A DNA stretch of 64,000 nucleotides from CAIYTF01 sp963664845 (GTDB lineage: Bacteria > Bacteroidota > Ignavibacteria > Ignavibacteriales > Ignavibacteriaceae), in assembly GCA_963664845.1 (NCBI GenBank), contig OY761615.1, positions 4,774,001 through 4,838,000 of the forward strand. Direction: 5' to 3'. The notes beneath the pieces are model-generated. The model was not told the DNA's origin and did not search any database. It saw only the letters and a program-made list of their open reading frames with translations. Shown piece after piece: positions 44,886 through 54,778 of this stretch (positions are counted from its first letter, which is position 1; the number at the start of each line of letters is the position of its first letter). Both the position numbers and the translations under genes were made by a program.

Positions 44886-46238
44886 TCAAGAGATAAGTGT
44901 TTTAATACTTTGTATGATCCTCGATTCATCGGCTTCGTCGGCCTGGAAGGAGTCCATATGGAAAACATCCGCTGCAGTTTCGAGTAGTTTGGATTTTTTC
45001 AGATAATTCTCGACCACGGTATTGTTACGGGAAGAATATGAGTTTTCCGCGATAGTGATACCAATCCGACTGGCGAATACTTTCATTTTGAGGAGTTCGC
45101 TGACAGCAGCGGTACCAGTGGATTCAAAATCGTCGCCATCGGTCCCATGGAAAATATAGACGTTGTAGTTTCTTGCGAGATTTTCCTCCTCGATAATTTT
45201 GTTTATGAGCACGTATGCAGAGGCTACATTGGTTCCGCCAGCAACGGCTTTATTGTAATAGGTGTAGAAATCGGGAACTTCTATGGCTTCGGTATCGTGC
45301 AGGATAAAGCGGCTTTTGATTTGCCGGTTATATTGAAACACAAGCCAACTGTTGATATAGACATGCTGCGAAACTATAGCTTCAGTGGGCTTTCCCATCA
45401 TGGAGCCGGAATAGTCCCTTACAAAAAACACCACGGCTTGTGATTCATAATCCCGTTCGCGGGAGAGTATCCGGTACACCCGGTCTCCCGGAGTGATGAT
45501 CATTTTTGCCGAATCAATTTCAACTTTTCCACTTATATTTCCGAGAGCGAGGTTTGTTTTGACGATCTGTTTCAAGGTGGCTTTTTTGTCGATCATTTGC
45601 CCGTGTCCACGGTTTCTATCGGACAGATCATAAGTATATTTGGTAAGAGAGGATTTTTTTCCTTTTTCTTTAATATTGGGCAATTCGAATTGTTCGGTGA
45701 GCACTCTTCCCACTTCATATGCATCCGCACCCATCCCGTGTTCGCCAGCGCCGCCTTGTCCGGCACCCTGACCCTCTCCATCATCTTCGGGGCGCAACGG
45801 CCGCTCACCAATTACTTCACCTTCATCGCCCTCGCCGCTGCCACCGGTGGATTGTCCTTCGCCAGCCGTTTGCTCGCTCATCCAATGATATAATTTTTCT
45901 TCGTTTGCTGAGGGTATTATTATTGTTTTATCTTTTCCGTCTTTGGAGGGTTTGAGGAGTTTTCCCAGTTTGATTTTGCGGGGGAATCCGTCTTTTTCAC
46001 GAAGTTTGTCTTTTTGAAGAAGGCGGTCCAGATCAAATATTCTGCTGGTTGTAGATTCAAAAGGAGTCAACCCCATAATGGAATATATATCTTCGGACCG
46101 TTCGAAGCCGGGAAGTGATCCTGCCATGAGCGATTTTTGTAATTCAAAAACAGTCCCATCGCTTAGACTGGTCGGTTGGTCTTCAGCTATTGGTTGCATT
46201 GGCTGACCGGAATCCGAAACACCCTGCACTTCAGGCAT
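44886..46238 (-). CDS. YeaH/YhbH family (DUF444) protein
   Basis: A 450-residue DUF444 protein with a VWA-like C-terminal domain (DYSGSM keeps the MIDAS pattern D-x-S-G-S; DGDDFESTG follows later). A Gly/Glu-rich linker sits in the middle (about 120-170). It partners PrkA kinases, probably as substrate or scaffold. ATG 46238 is preferred because GGAG lies 6 bases before it; the frame could start at ATG 46250, only 3 bases after the prkA stop. Both starts couple it to prkA. The C-terminal part is less conserved. Confidence 0.92.
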   Translation of the reverse strand: MPEVQGVSDSGQPMQPIAEDQPTSLSDGTVFELQKSLMAGSLPGFERSEDIYSIMGLTPFESTTSRIFDLDRLLQKDKLREKDGFPRKIKLGKLLKPSKDGKDKTIIIPSANEEKLYHWMSEQTAGEGQSTGGSGEGDEGEVIGERPLRPEDDGEGQGAGQGGAGEHGMGADAYEVGRVLTEQFELPNIKEKGKKSSLTKYTYDLSDRNRGHGQMIDKKATLKQIVKTNLALGNISGKVEIDSAKMIITPGDRVYRILSRERDYESQAVVFFVRDYSGSMMGKPTEAIVSQHVYINSWLVFQYNRQIKSRFILHDTEAIEVPDFYTYYNKAVAGGTNVASAYVLINKIIEEENLARNYNVYIFHGTDGDDFESTGTAAVSELLKMKVFASRIGITIAENSYSSRNNTVVENYLKKSKLLETAADVFHMDSFQADEADESRIIQSIKTLIS

Positions 46239-46253
46239 ATTGATCTCCATTAC

Positions 46254-48317
46254 TCAGGATTGGTGATCTTGGGTACAGAAAAACTCTATCGTCTTCTCAG
46301 CACATGTTTTGCAATATCCCAGTTTATTGGTCATTGCGTTGACGATTCGGTTGTAAAGTTTTTCGTTGTCCTCGTTGGTTCTGTTTGCCAAAGCGCCAAC
46401 AAGTCCGCCGGCCGATGCAATATCGGAATTGAGTCTAGTATCGGTAACGGCCTTGACCAAATCGACATTGTCCATGAAATCATAATTTTTGTCTGTTTGC
46501 AGTTTTTGCGCGTAGATCTTGCGGACCTGGCTGCGGAACGATTCTTTTTGTTCGGAGGTTTTCATTTCCAGTTCATTTTCGACGGCGTTCACAAATCGCT
46601 CATCGATTTTTATGGGCATGGTTTTTCCGGTTTGCGGATCTTTATAGGTAATGATTTTATCGGGACCCAGATCTGAACGACCCATGCCGACAATCATATT
46701 AACATACATCATGACATCTTTTTTGATTGCTGCGGGTTCATCCATGAAAGCATTAAACATTTCGGTTCTGATGCGTTTCCGGTAGAGACCTTTTGCGATC
46801 TTCATATCCTCAAAGTATTTTGCGCGATCGGTATTATCCTGAACATAGTCGAGAATAATGTCCTCGCCGGCTTTAAACACATCGAGTGCGAACATGCATT
46901 GGCCCTCATTGGTTTCCGGGAATCCTCGAATAATGTTGTTGATTCGGGCGAGGTCGCGTTGTCCCAGTCCTTTTTGCCCGAAGCGTTTGGTTGTATCCGA
47001 TTCATGCTCAAGTTCTTCCACAATTTCCGCAAGTGCTTTCATACTCTTTTCGCCGGCTACCTCGCCCGCGGCCAGTTTCATCAGCTCAATGGGTGTCAGC
47101 TTGTCGTCGAAGCGGGGGAGACGTGTCAGGGTTATAAATATAGACAGGGTATAAATGAGATTGGGATCCATATGGAGTGTTTCACCCATGAAGGTGGTCT
47201 TCACTCCTTCACCCAATGCATACCTTGTGAGTTGTTCCTGCAGCTTGTAGTCGGTGTTATGTGAAACATAACAGAAGCGACAGCGGTCAAGAATTGGCTT
47301 TTCTTCGCCATTCATACGGTAGTTTTGCACATCCGTATTATTACTGGTGGCAATAATAAAGGTATCGATTGGCCATTTAAACGCATCAATTTCGATCACC
47401 CGATTTTGGATAACGCCGAGATAGATCTTCATCAGATCGGTTTTATTTTTAAAAATTTCATCGGCAAAGTGTATGCCGCCGCCACCGACCCTGGCGAGTG
47501 CCCCACGCCGCAGATCGAAACGGAACGGATTATTGGTGTTGGTGATATGTAACAGTCTTTGGATGCTCTCTTCGCCAACAAGGTCCACACCGGAACTTGT
47601 GAGTTTATCTTTTGCAGGGTATTTACCCGTTATGGTTCCGAGCGTTGAACTTACCGGGACGCGGATAACTTCAATACACTTTACTATTTCCCCAACATCG
47701 TTGTTATAATAGTTACGGATGTCATTCAGAATGTATTCGGTATCTGCTCCAAGCGACCGGTAATTGGTATATATCTGATCAAGTTGTGTTTCAGTAAACC
47801 CCAATTTAAGAATTTCTTCTTTGCACTTATCAGCCTCTTCATAGAGATTCATGGCAAGCACCATCGGGTCTTCATATGTCTGCGACTCGATCTCGCGAAT
47901 GTTGCCATATCCCTCAATGGCCGGAGGGATTTTAAACCTGAAGGTGTACTTATTATTCTCTGGTATGCTGACGAAATCGCGGTACATGGCAGAGAGATAA
48001 TCAACGAAAAATGTTTTTCCGTTTCCCGGTTCGCCAACAAGAACAAAGGCCATTTCCTTGCTTTCACCATTTTCTGCCGCATCTTTAATAAATGCAACAA
48101 AATTATTGATCACGTCAAACAGCCCTATGATGTGTTTTTTCCCACTGCGGAAACGGAGAAAATCATATGTATTTCTTCCATTAACTATTATTGGGGTAAT
48201 GCTGGCAGGGTTATCGAAAATCATCCGGGCTATTGATTGGAATGCATTTTCAAAATGGTGTTCGCCATTTTTCAATTCCTCCAAATACACAGAGAGCGCT
48301 TTCCCATCTTTTTGCAT
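46254..48317 (-). CDS. prkA: PrkA-type serine protein kinase
   Basis: A 687-residue AAA+ serine kinase (PrkA in Bacillus, YeaG in E. coli). Walker A is GEPGNGKT (95-102). GTITGKYPAKDKLTSSGVDLVGEESIQRLL and RRGALARVGGGGIHFADEIFKNKTDLMK are family hallmarks, and the C-terminal kinase-like region follows. ATG 48317 is chosen because a GGAGG Shine-Dalgarno lies 4 bases before it; a GTG at 48368 extends the frame by 17 residues but has no ribosome site. It leads the four-gene operon prkA-yeaH-spoVR-prkA2. Its family is induced by starvation and general stress, which fits the long upstream region. Confidence 0.94.
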   Translation of the reverse strand: MQKDGKALSVYLEELKNGEHHFENAFQSIARMIFDNPASITPIIVNGRNTYDFLRFRSGKKHIIGLFDVINNFVAFIKDAAENGESKEMAFVLVGEPGNGKTFFVDYLSAMYRDFVSIPENNKYTFRFKIPPAIEGYGNIREIESQTYEDPMVLAMNLYEEADKCKEEILKLGFTETQLDQIYTNYRSLGADTEYILNDIRNYYNNDVGEIVKCIEVIRVPVSSTLGTITGKYPAKDKLTSSGVDLVGEESIQRLLHITNTNNPFRFDLRRGALARVGGGGIHFADEIFKNKTDLMKIYLGVIQNRVIEIDAFKWPIDTFIIATSNNTDVQNYRMNGEEKPILDRCRFCYVSHNTDYKLQEQLTRYALGEGVKTTFMGETLHMDPNLIYTLSIFITLTRLPRFDDKLTPIELMKLAAGEVAGEKSMKALAEIVEELEHESDTTKRFGQKGLGQRDLARINNIIRGFPETNEGQCMFALDVFKAGEDIILDYVQDNTDRAKYFEDMKIAKGLYRKRIRTEMFNAFMDEPAAIKKDVMMYVNMIVGMGRSDLGPDKIITYKDPQTGKTMPIKIDERFVNAVENELEMKTSEQKESFRSQVRKIYAQKLQTDKNYDFMDNVDLVKAVTDTRLNSDIASAGGLVGALANRTNEDNEKLYNRIVNAMTNKLGYCKTCAEKTIEFFCTQDHQS

Positions 48318-48740
48318 GGAGCCTCCAAAAGAATATTTATTATCTGTATTTGCTAATTCATTGTTCACTATAAACGCATAGACACAGAAATCGAAATCAA
48401 ATTGGCCTTACACTGGATAACCCAAAAGGATGGTTATCTTCTTCAATAAATAGTATGTATTAGTTTTATTAAAAGCAATACCATAAACGAGTCAGTTTAG
48501 ACCAGAAATCTGGGGAAGAGTGAAAAGTTACCAAGATGGGAATCCATGCAATGTGAGCATCATGTTGAATCTGAGGTAGAGCCGCTTTTTCTGTTAACAA
48601 GAGGTTATTGGCTATTTCGCAATCGCGGTGTTGAATATATCCCGTTTTTTTTGTTTTTTTAAAGATGAACCGGCGGGCAGTAATGTAAATATACATCCCA
48701 ATGCCCAGCTTCAAATTTAGAATTGAGGATTATAATTGTT
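48318..48740. other. Upstream region of the prkA operon
   Basis: About 420 bases. The inverted repeat GATAACC-N9-GGTTATC (48416-48438) lies about 100-120 bases before the prkA start and is the best regulatory candidate. I find no good -24/-12 or Crp-type box. No gene is supported; the 81-codon frame on the minus strand has no recognisable product. Confidence 0.5.
48416..48438. promoter_or_regulatory. Inverted repeat before the prkA operon
   Basis: GATAACC and GGTTATC are perfect 7-base arms separated by 9 bases. Position and symmetry suit an operator or leader hairpin of the PrkA-YeaH-SpoVR operon. Confidence 0.4.
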
Positions 48741-49217
48741 TTATAATTTTATATCCAGGACTCTTTCAATATCATTGATTTTCATTCCGGTCTTGGAACA
48801 CAGATCATTGATTTCCCATCCCTCCTTAACCATTCTGCTTAAAAACGTTTTTAATTCTTCGCCAATCTCAACGATATTTTGATCACAGTCGAAGAATCTT
48901 ATTGTTTTTTGTCCCCATGGTTCTTCATGAATGCCATGCAATTCCCGATATCCGTATTTGCGAATGTTTTCCCGGACCTCATCAAGGTTATTGGTTTCGA
49001 AATATAATTCGGATCTATTTCCGGAAGTAATATTATCATTTCCCAATTTTTTCAGAATGATATTGTCACCACTAATTTCCCATAAGGTTATGCCGCCTTT
49101 TAGCATTACATTTTTCCCCATATCCATTTCGATTGGCAGTGCCAGGAATTCGCAATAGAACTGTTTAGCACTTTCGATATTTTCCACAAACAATACGACA
49201 GAATGATATTGTACCAA
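48741..49217 (-). CDS. VOC-family protein with helical tail
   Basis: A 158-residue protein. The first 120 residues form a vicinal-oxygen-chelate domain (HSVVLFVENIESAKQFYCEFL, then EEPWGQKTIRFFDCDQNIVEIGE). The last 35 residues (about 123-158) are a helical extension with MVKEGWEINDLCSKTGM, not usual in simple glyoxalases. It may be a bleomycin-resistance-type binding protein or an uncharacterised dioxygenase relative. It stands alone, without sequence similarity to the VOC gene at 22905 beyond the family fold. Confidence 0.8.
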   Translation of the reverse strand: MVQYHSVVLFVENIESAKQFYCEFLALPIEMDMGKNVMLKGGITLWEISGDNIILKKLGNDNITSGNRSELYFETNNLDEVRENIRKYGYRELHGIHEEPWGQKTIRFFDCDQNIVEIGEELKTFLSRMVKEGWEINDLCSKTGMKINDIERVLDIKL

Positions 49218-49563
49218 AAAAAGCTCCTGTGTTTTGAATTAATAGCACTGGTTATTAGTTCCCAATGCTGTTGACATGAAATTTAGATATTTTCAAACTC
49301 AACGGCAACTTGGTTTGAGGTATAGAGTGACCCAGAAAGTACGATACAATTTCTATTGTGGCTATGGAGCATTTATTGGTGGAATTACGCGTGTTGCGAT
49401 TAAAGGCAGCAATTTGCGCATTGAACTGAAATATATCCCTGTAAAGCTTAGTAAAGGGAGATGGCGAAAATCCAAAATGCAGAAACATCCGGAAATTCAA
49501 ATCAAAAATGTTAATTTTGGTCATTAGCTTATCGAAATATCAATAAATCAATAGTTGAAAAGC
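49218..49563. other. Intergenic region
   Basis: About 345 bases between divergent genes. An 83-codon, Lys/Arg-rich frame (49276-49527, plus strand) is open but has no Shine-Dalgarno and no recognisable product, so I do not call it. The region probably carries both promoters. Confidence 0.4.
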
Positions 49564-50673
49564 ATGAGAACAGCGCTCGCAATTATTATTGCCATTCACG
49601 GACTCATTCACCTGTTCGGCTTTGCAAAGGCTTTTCAGGTGGCTGATCTCAAGCAATTGCAGAAACCCATTTCCAAACCGATGGGAATGATCTGGCTGGC
49701 TGTCGCTTTTTTGTTTCTTGCAGCAGCCTGCATGCTTATTGTTCGCAGTGCGTCATGGTGGATGCCAGGAGCCATCGCGGTCATTCTGTCACAGTATCTG
49801 CTCATACAGAGTTGGAGTGATGCCAAATATGGCAGCATACTGAATTTTGTTATTCTGCTTCCTCTTGCTATGTCGTTTATGGGATCGCTGCCGTCCAGTT
49901 ATTTCAACCGCTTCAGGGAAGAAGCAATTGCCCGGCTGGCAGTTAATCCGGCAGAAACTATTATGACCGAGGCGGATATAACTCAACTCCCGGTACCGGT
50001 TCAGAGCTACCTCAGGTATACCGGTTCAATTGGCAAACCTAAAATATATAATTTCAGAGTGGTGTTTGAAGGGAAGATGCGGCAGAAATTGGATGCTGCC
50101 TGGATGGCTATATTCTCCCAGCAATATGATTTTATTAATGAGCCTGCGCGATTGTTCTACATAAAATCCAAAATGTTCGGAATACCGTTTGACGGATATC
50201 ACCGGTACATTGGCCCAAACGCGACGATGGAAATAAAGGTGGCTTCGCTGCTAAAGGTGGTTGACGCTAAAGGGAAGCAGATGGATCAGGGAGAGACAGT
50301 AACATTGTTTAATGACATGTGTCTGCTGGCACCGGCAACCTTGATAGGCAAGAATATTAAATGGGAAACTGCTGATTCGTTGACGGTCAGGGCCAGGTTC
50401 ACCAATCAGGGGAATACCATCACGGCGCTGCTTTTCTTTAATTCCAAAGGTGAAATGGTTAATTTTAGTTCGGAAGACAGGTACCTGACGGAGGACGGGA
50501 TTACGTATTATAATTACAAATGGTCAACACCCGTGAAGGATTATAAGGATTTTAATGGATGGAAGATAGCCTCATATGGTGAGGCGGTTTGGGAAACACC
50601 ACAGGGGCCCTTTTGTTATGCAAAGTTTGACATAAAAGCCGTTGAGTATAACTGTAGGCATTTTGTAGAATAG
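49564..50673 (+). CDS. DUF6544-like membrane protein
   Basis: A 369-residue protein. Residues 1-115 contain about four membrane helices (IIAIHGLIHLFGFAKAF, MIWLAVAFLFLAAA, WWMPGAIAVILSQYLLI and ILNFVILLPLAMSF). The remaining soluble part starts with LPVPVQSYLRYTGSIGKP and has LLKVVDAKGKQMDQGE, both characteristic of DUF6544 proteins. The soluble part resembles a lipid-binding or LolA/VioE-like fold, but no function is known. ATG 49564 gives a good N-terminal helix; a TTG at 49555 is the only alternative. Confidence 0.72.
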   Translation: MRTALAIIIAIHGLIHLFGFAKAFQVADLKQLQKPISKPMGMIWLAVAFLFLAAACMLIVRSASWWMPGAIAVILSQYLLIQSWSDAKYGSILNFVILLPLAMSFMGSLPSSYFNRFREEAIARLAVNPAETIMTEADITQLPVPVQSYLRYTGSIGKPKIYNFRVVFEGKMRQKLDAAWMAIFSQQYDFINEPARLFYIKSKMFGIPFDGYHRYIGPNATMEIKVASLLKVVDAKGKQMDQGETVTLFNDMCLLAPATLIGKNIKWETADSLTVRARFTNQGNTITALLFFNSKGEMVNFSSEDRYLTEDGITYYNYKWSTPVKDYKDFNGWKIASYGEAVWETPQGPFCYAKFDIKAVEYNCRHFVE

Positions 50674-50950
50674 GAGAAAGGAGTTACCTGCAAAAATCAT
50701 AAAATTTTTCCCTCGGCATAATGACCTATCGCTTTTTCTGATATTTCACGTGGTGTTTCTTGATAAGAATGCCTAATTGAGGGGAATCAGACGAATCGCA
50801 TTGATGTAATGAGCGGTCTGACAAACCTCACCGTTCATATTGTAATTTACCGCAATAAGCACTAGCCACTTTTTCGTTCCAAGTCTTTCCTCTTAACACT
50901 GCGTAGTTTAATTCCAAACAGAGCAACAATAAAGTAGGCTAATAATTTTT
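50674..50950. other. Intergenic region
   Basis: About 280 bases after the DUF6544-like gene with no gene, repeat or clear hairpin recognised. Confidence 0.4.
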
Positions 50951-51177
50951 ATGACCGTAAAAAATAACAGGAAACCTTGCATTGTCCTTGTCGTCATTAC
51001 ATTGCTATTTCTGCTTTTTGGCGGAGGAACTTTAACAAACGGGACAATGCATGAAGGAATGGGACGAGAAGGCCGGGTGGGTAACCGCAGTTGGATGACA
51101 CCCCTGGAATAATTATCTTTTGTCTGGGTATGATGATTGGCCGATGGAAATTCGGAAACAAAGCAGTTTCAGTATAA
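50951..51177 (+). pseudogene. Frameshifted small membrane protein
   Basis: A 53-codon frame from ATG 50951 encodes a basic start, one hydrophobic helix (IVLVVITLLFLLFGGG) and a Gly/Met-rich loop, then stops at 51110-51112. In the next frame, from about 51106, a second hydrophobic stretch (GIIIFCLGMMIG) and a basic tail continue to TAA 51175-51177. Restoring one base near the CCCC run at 51101-51104 gives a roughly 75-residue two-helix protein of a kind common as small bacterial membrane proteins. Either a mutation or a base-call error explains the break. The alternative is that only the first frame is real. Confidence 0.4.
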
Positions 51178-51415
51178 AGTGAAACAGACAACCCGCGATA
51201 TGCTGGTAAGCGCCTTAATAATTCGATTTAAGCGGAGGGTACAGAAAAAATCGCCTGCTCTCCACAATTTTATAAACGGAAAAATTCCCAAAAATTTCCA
51301 CTTTTCCTCTTTATCTTTAGCGCGGTGATTTAATAACTAATTGAAAAATGGGTTGCACGCAGTGTATTTGCCTATTATTCCTTACTGCCACTGAATTTGA
51401 ATTGGTATCATCCTT

Positions 51416-53827
51416 ATGTTTCGAAACGTACTCTTTCTGCCTTTACTTTTCGTGCTTTTCCCCCTCGCCCTTTTAGCTCAAAATAAAGCCGGAACTGTAT
51501 ACGGAACCGTGATCGATTCCGAATCGGATCAACCGCTGCCGTTCATCAACGTTGTATTATTGAAAGCTTCTGACACTTCCATCGTGAAAGGTGTGAGCAC
51601 TGATCAGAGTGGAAGGTTTGAAATTACCAACATTCCTGATGGCAATTATCTGCTGAAATTCACCTGTATCGGTTTTCACACGATAATCAAGCCGGGCATC
51701 AAAATAGAGGCATCCGGGCGTAAGTTGAACACGCAAACCACAGCGATGAAGAGCGCAATACTCGATCTGGATGAGGTTGTGGTTACCGGTACCAAGGAAA
51801 CCTTCAACAACTCCATTGACCGGAAAGTATATAATGTTGAAGGGGACATCATGAGCAAGAGCGGAACTGCCAGCGACCTGCTGCAGAACATACCGTCTGT
51901 TTCTGTTGATATTGACGGGAATGTGAGCCTGCGCGGTTCGCAAAATGTGATGATCATGATTAACGGCAAAACATCCTCGTTAATGGATAAGAGCAGCGCT
52001 ACCGTTTTAGATGAACTCCCCGCAAATTCGATTGAGCGTATTGAGGTTATTACGAATCCGTCCGCAAGTTACAAACCGGATGGCACGTCAGGAATATTGA
52101 ATATTGTGTTGAAGAAAGATGTGCATCGTGGTTTAAATAGCAATTTCACGGCGAATGTCGCCAATAAAAACCGGTATAATGCGAATGTGAATTTTAATTA
52201 CAATCCCGGTGCATTTAACATTTTCGGGAATTATGGTTACCGTCATGACAACCGCACGCGGTATGGGACTGTGGACCGGGAAAAGATGGATATAAGCGGG
52301 ACGAGGACGTATTATCATGAAAATGCATCCTCGACCGGCCAACCGATGGTGCAATTGGCTTCCTTTGGAGCAGATTATGCATTCGATAAATCCAGCAAAC
52401 TTGGATTGACAGGAAATTTGTATTATGAGGATGCAACCAGAACCGCCACCACTTCACAGACTTATTTCGATGGGAATCATGCAGCCACCCTTGATTTTGA
52501 CCGGAAGCGTGTAAGTCCACAGACAGAGAAAGAATTGGAATTTGAAGTGACTTATGAACGTAATTTAGGGAAAGAAGATCATGTATTGGAGATGAATGCG
52601 AAAATTTCTCATTCACCACAAGATGAATCAAATCAGTATACGGATATATACCGCTATCCGGTGGCAGACAACCAATATGATAATGATGTGCTTTATGAAC
52701 GAGATGATAGCAAAGAAATTTCGATAAAATACAAAAACCCTTTTTCTGAGAGTACTTCAATTGAAGCCGGTTATTTGGGTGAGTTTTCCATCTATGAAAA
52801 TGATCTGAGGGTAAACTATTTTGATTATGTTGCGGGAACGCTTGTTAACGATCCTGCACGAACCAGTCATTTTTTGTTGGACAAATCCATCAATGCGCTG
52901 TTTGGTACAGTTAATCAAAAGATTGGGGCATTCGGGATACTGGCAGGATTGCGGGTGGAACAGGCGAGCGTGAAACCGCAGTTAATCTCTTCTGACAGTG
53001 CTTTTACGAATGAATATTTCAGTTTGTTCCCGACCGTTCACTTACTGTATAAGCTGAATAAAACCACCAGTTTGCAACTGAATTACAGCAAGCGGATTCA
53101 TCGTCCTCACGATGATGATCTTAATCCTTTCCCGGAGTATCAGGATCCGTATAATCTGCGGGCAGGGAATCCCTCTCTGTCACCCGAGTATATACATTCA
53201 CTGGAATTGGGATGTCAGTTACAGTACGAGAATTTCTCATTGATTCCGGATGTGTACTATCGTTATACCTATAACCGTTTTACGCCCATGACTCAGCAAG
53301 TCAATGATTCAGTTCTTCTGACAACACTGAAAAATATGTTGAGCGATAGGTCCGGGGGCGTGGAACTTGTTTTTTCAGGTTCTCTTCCAAATGTGGTGAG
53401 CGCGCAGATGAGCCTAAATGGATTCTACAATCAGATTGATGCGTCAAATCTGGGATATACAACAAAATCATCAGCGTGGTCGTGGAGTGGAACTTTCAGC
53501 TGCAATTTCACGTTAACAAAGACAACTATGTTTCAAATCAATTCAAATTACCGTTCATTGCGTTTGACACCACAGGGAGAGGTGTCGCCTGTATATGGGT
53601 TCAATTGTGGACTGCGGCAGGATCTGTCAGGCGGGAGAGTATCGCTGGTGCTGACAGCCTCGGATATTTTCAACACAATGAAGTTTAAGAGTGGCCTTGA
53701 TACGCAGCCCCTTAAAGAACATTCTGTCCGGCAGCGTGACGGTTGTATCGTATATCTTGGTGCCACGTATCATTTCGGTAAATCCGCGAAGAAAAAAGAC
53801 AAGATGGAATATGACGACGGGATTTGA
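51416..53827 (+). CDS. TonB-dependent receptor-like outer membrane protein
   Basis: An 803-residue outer-membrane protein. A signal peptide (1-21, MFRNVLFLPL...LLAQ) is followed by a carboxypeptidase-regulatory-like domain (about 26-105, GTVYGTVIDSESDQPLPFINV). A plug domain covers about 125-235 (SDLLQNIPSVSVDIDGNVSLRG and INGKTSS), then a large beta-barrel of the outer-membrane barrel 3 type fills the rest, ending in VYLGATYHFGK. No classical TonB box is obvious. Such receptors import ligands across the outer membrane; the substrate is unknown, and no SusD-like partner is adjacent. The remnant at 33619 belongs to the same family. Confidence 0.9.
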   Translation: MFRNVLFLPLLFVLFPLALLAQNKAGTVYGTVIDSESDQPLPFINVVLLKASDTSIVKGVSTDQSGRFEITNIPDGNYLLKFTCIGFHTIIKPGIKIEASGRKLNTQTTAMKSAILDLDEVVVTGTKETFNNSIDRKVYNVEGDIMSKSGTASDLLQNIPSVSVDIDGNVSLRGSQNVMIMINGKTSSLMDKSSATVLDELPANSIERIEVITNPSASYKPDGTSGILNIVLKKDVHRGLNSNFTANVANKNRYNANVNFNYNPGAFNIFGNYGYRHDNRTRYGTVDREKMDISGTRTYYHENASSTGQPMVQLASFGADYAFDKSSKLGLTGNLYYEDATRTATTSQTYFDGNHAATLDFDRKRVSPQTEKELEFEVTYERNLGKEDHVLEMNAKISHSPQDESNQYTDIYRYPVADNQYDNDVLYERDDSKEISIKYKNPFSESTSIEAGYLGEFSIYENDLRVNYFDYVAGTLVNDPARTSHFLLDKSINALFGTVNQKIGAFGILAGLRVEQASVKPQLISSDSAFTNEYFSLFPTVHLLYKLNKTTSLQLNYSKRIHRPHDDDLNPFPEYQDPYNLRAGNPSLSPEYIHSLELGCQLQYENFSLIPDVYYRYTYNRFTPMTQQVNDSVLLTTLKNMLSDRSGGVELVFSGSLPNVVSAQMSLNGFYNQIDASNLGYTTKSSAWSWSGTFSCNFTLTKTTMFQINSNYRSLRLTPQGEVSPVYGFNCGLRQDLSGGRVSLVLTASDIFNTMKFKSGLDTQPLKEHSVRQRDGCIVYLGATYHFGKSAKKKDKMEYDDGI

Positions 53828-54271
53828 GGCTATATCTTTGCGATAAGAATGCCGACAGAAATTTTTTGGAAATAGTTACTGCAAGATGATTTGGGAGTTT
53901 ATTTTAGCATTTTTTAATAAGTGCTACGCCCGATTTACTAAGTCATGTTACACTAAACCAGAAATTATATAGCCACGATTTTCGAATTTTGCGATAAATG
54001 GAACACCAAAATGTTGGCTTCAGCAACTAATAGAGCTAAAATTTGTGGTTAATACCAAATGCTGCAGATGCGAATGATCCCCGAGTTGAAGTTCGTGGCA
54101 ATTCAATTCGTGCGTAACGTGGGTTACTTTCTATCACCTGCCGGAGCCAGGAATAGTTTCATTGTAGGGGTGCGCGTGTAAATATCCAGCATCGGCAGGT
54201 GGAGAATTAAGGTATCACACGAATTTTTAAAAACACCTACATTTACGTAACAATCATCAAGGAATCTTTTT
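53828..54271. other. Intergenic region with a weak inverted repeat
   Basis: About 440 bases with no gene. CACCTGCCG (54135-54143) and CGGCAGGTG (54193-54201) are 9-base inverted arms about 50 bases apart. TGTAGGGGTGCGCG near 54164 looks like half of the palindromic repeat family seen at 14384, 15504 and 18232. Confidence 0.45.
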
Positions 54272-54778
54272 ATGTTTCGAAATAACAGCAAGTATATTTT
54301 TAGTATTTTATTGTTTATGACAGCAATCAGTATTGCTCTTTATGCAAAGAACACCGGCAAAGTGATAATGACGCTGAAGAATTCAGACGAAGGTTGTTCA
54401 TGTCATGGAGATAATTCCAAGGCTGTTACAGTAACCATTAACGGTCCAGCAGCAATGAAAGCTGGAGAGACTGCGGATTTTTCGATAACGATTTCCGGTG
54501 GGCCGATGGTGGATGGAGGAATAAACACGGCAGCCAGCTCAGGGAGTTTTACAGCAGGGCCGGGTACAAAAGTTATGAAGGGCGAACTGACTCATTCCGA
54601 GCCAAAACTGCCAAAAGATGGCAAACTGGTATTCAATTTTAAATATACCGCACCGGACCAGCCGGGCAATGTAACCCTCTATGCGAATGGTTTAAGCGGA
54701 AACAAAAACGACAGCAAAAAAGGTGATATGTGGAATTATGCGCCAAATAAGATCATTGCTGTTAAGGCGGGGAAGTGA
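54272..54778 (+). CDS. Secreted choice-of-anchor V-like protein
   Basis: A 168-residue exported protein with a signal peptide (MFRNNSKYIFSILLF...ALYA). Residues 40-50 contain GCSCHGDN, a CxCH motif recalling, but not equal to, the heme-binding CxxCH. The remainder is a beta-sandwich-like domain (ISGGPMVDGGINTAASSGSF, then FNFKYTAPDQPGNVTLYANG). It resembles small choice-of-anchor V proteins of Bacteroidota that carry a short Cys/His motif and then an Ig-like fold. No T9SS tail is present. Function unknown. Confidence 0.65.
   Translation: MFRNNSKYIFSILLFMTAISIALYAKNTGKVIMTLKNSDEGCSCHGDNSKAVTVTINGPAAMKAGETADFSITISGGPMVDGGINTAASSGSFTAGPGTKVMKGELTHSEPKLPKDGKLVFNFKYTAPDQPGNVTLYANGLSGNKNDSKKGDMWNYAPNKIIAVKAGK

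Noticed and set aside
49276..49527. 83-codon Lys/Arg-rich frame
   Set aside because: No Shine-Dalgarno, no recognisable motif, an equally long frame on the opposite strand and an intergenic position; not enough to call a gene.
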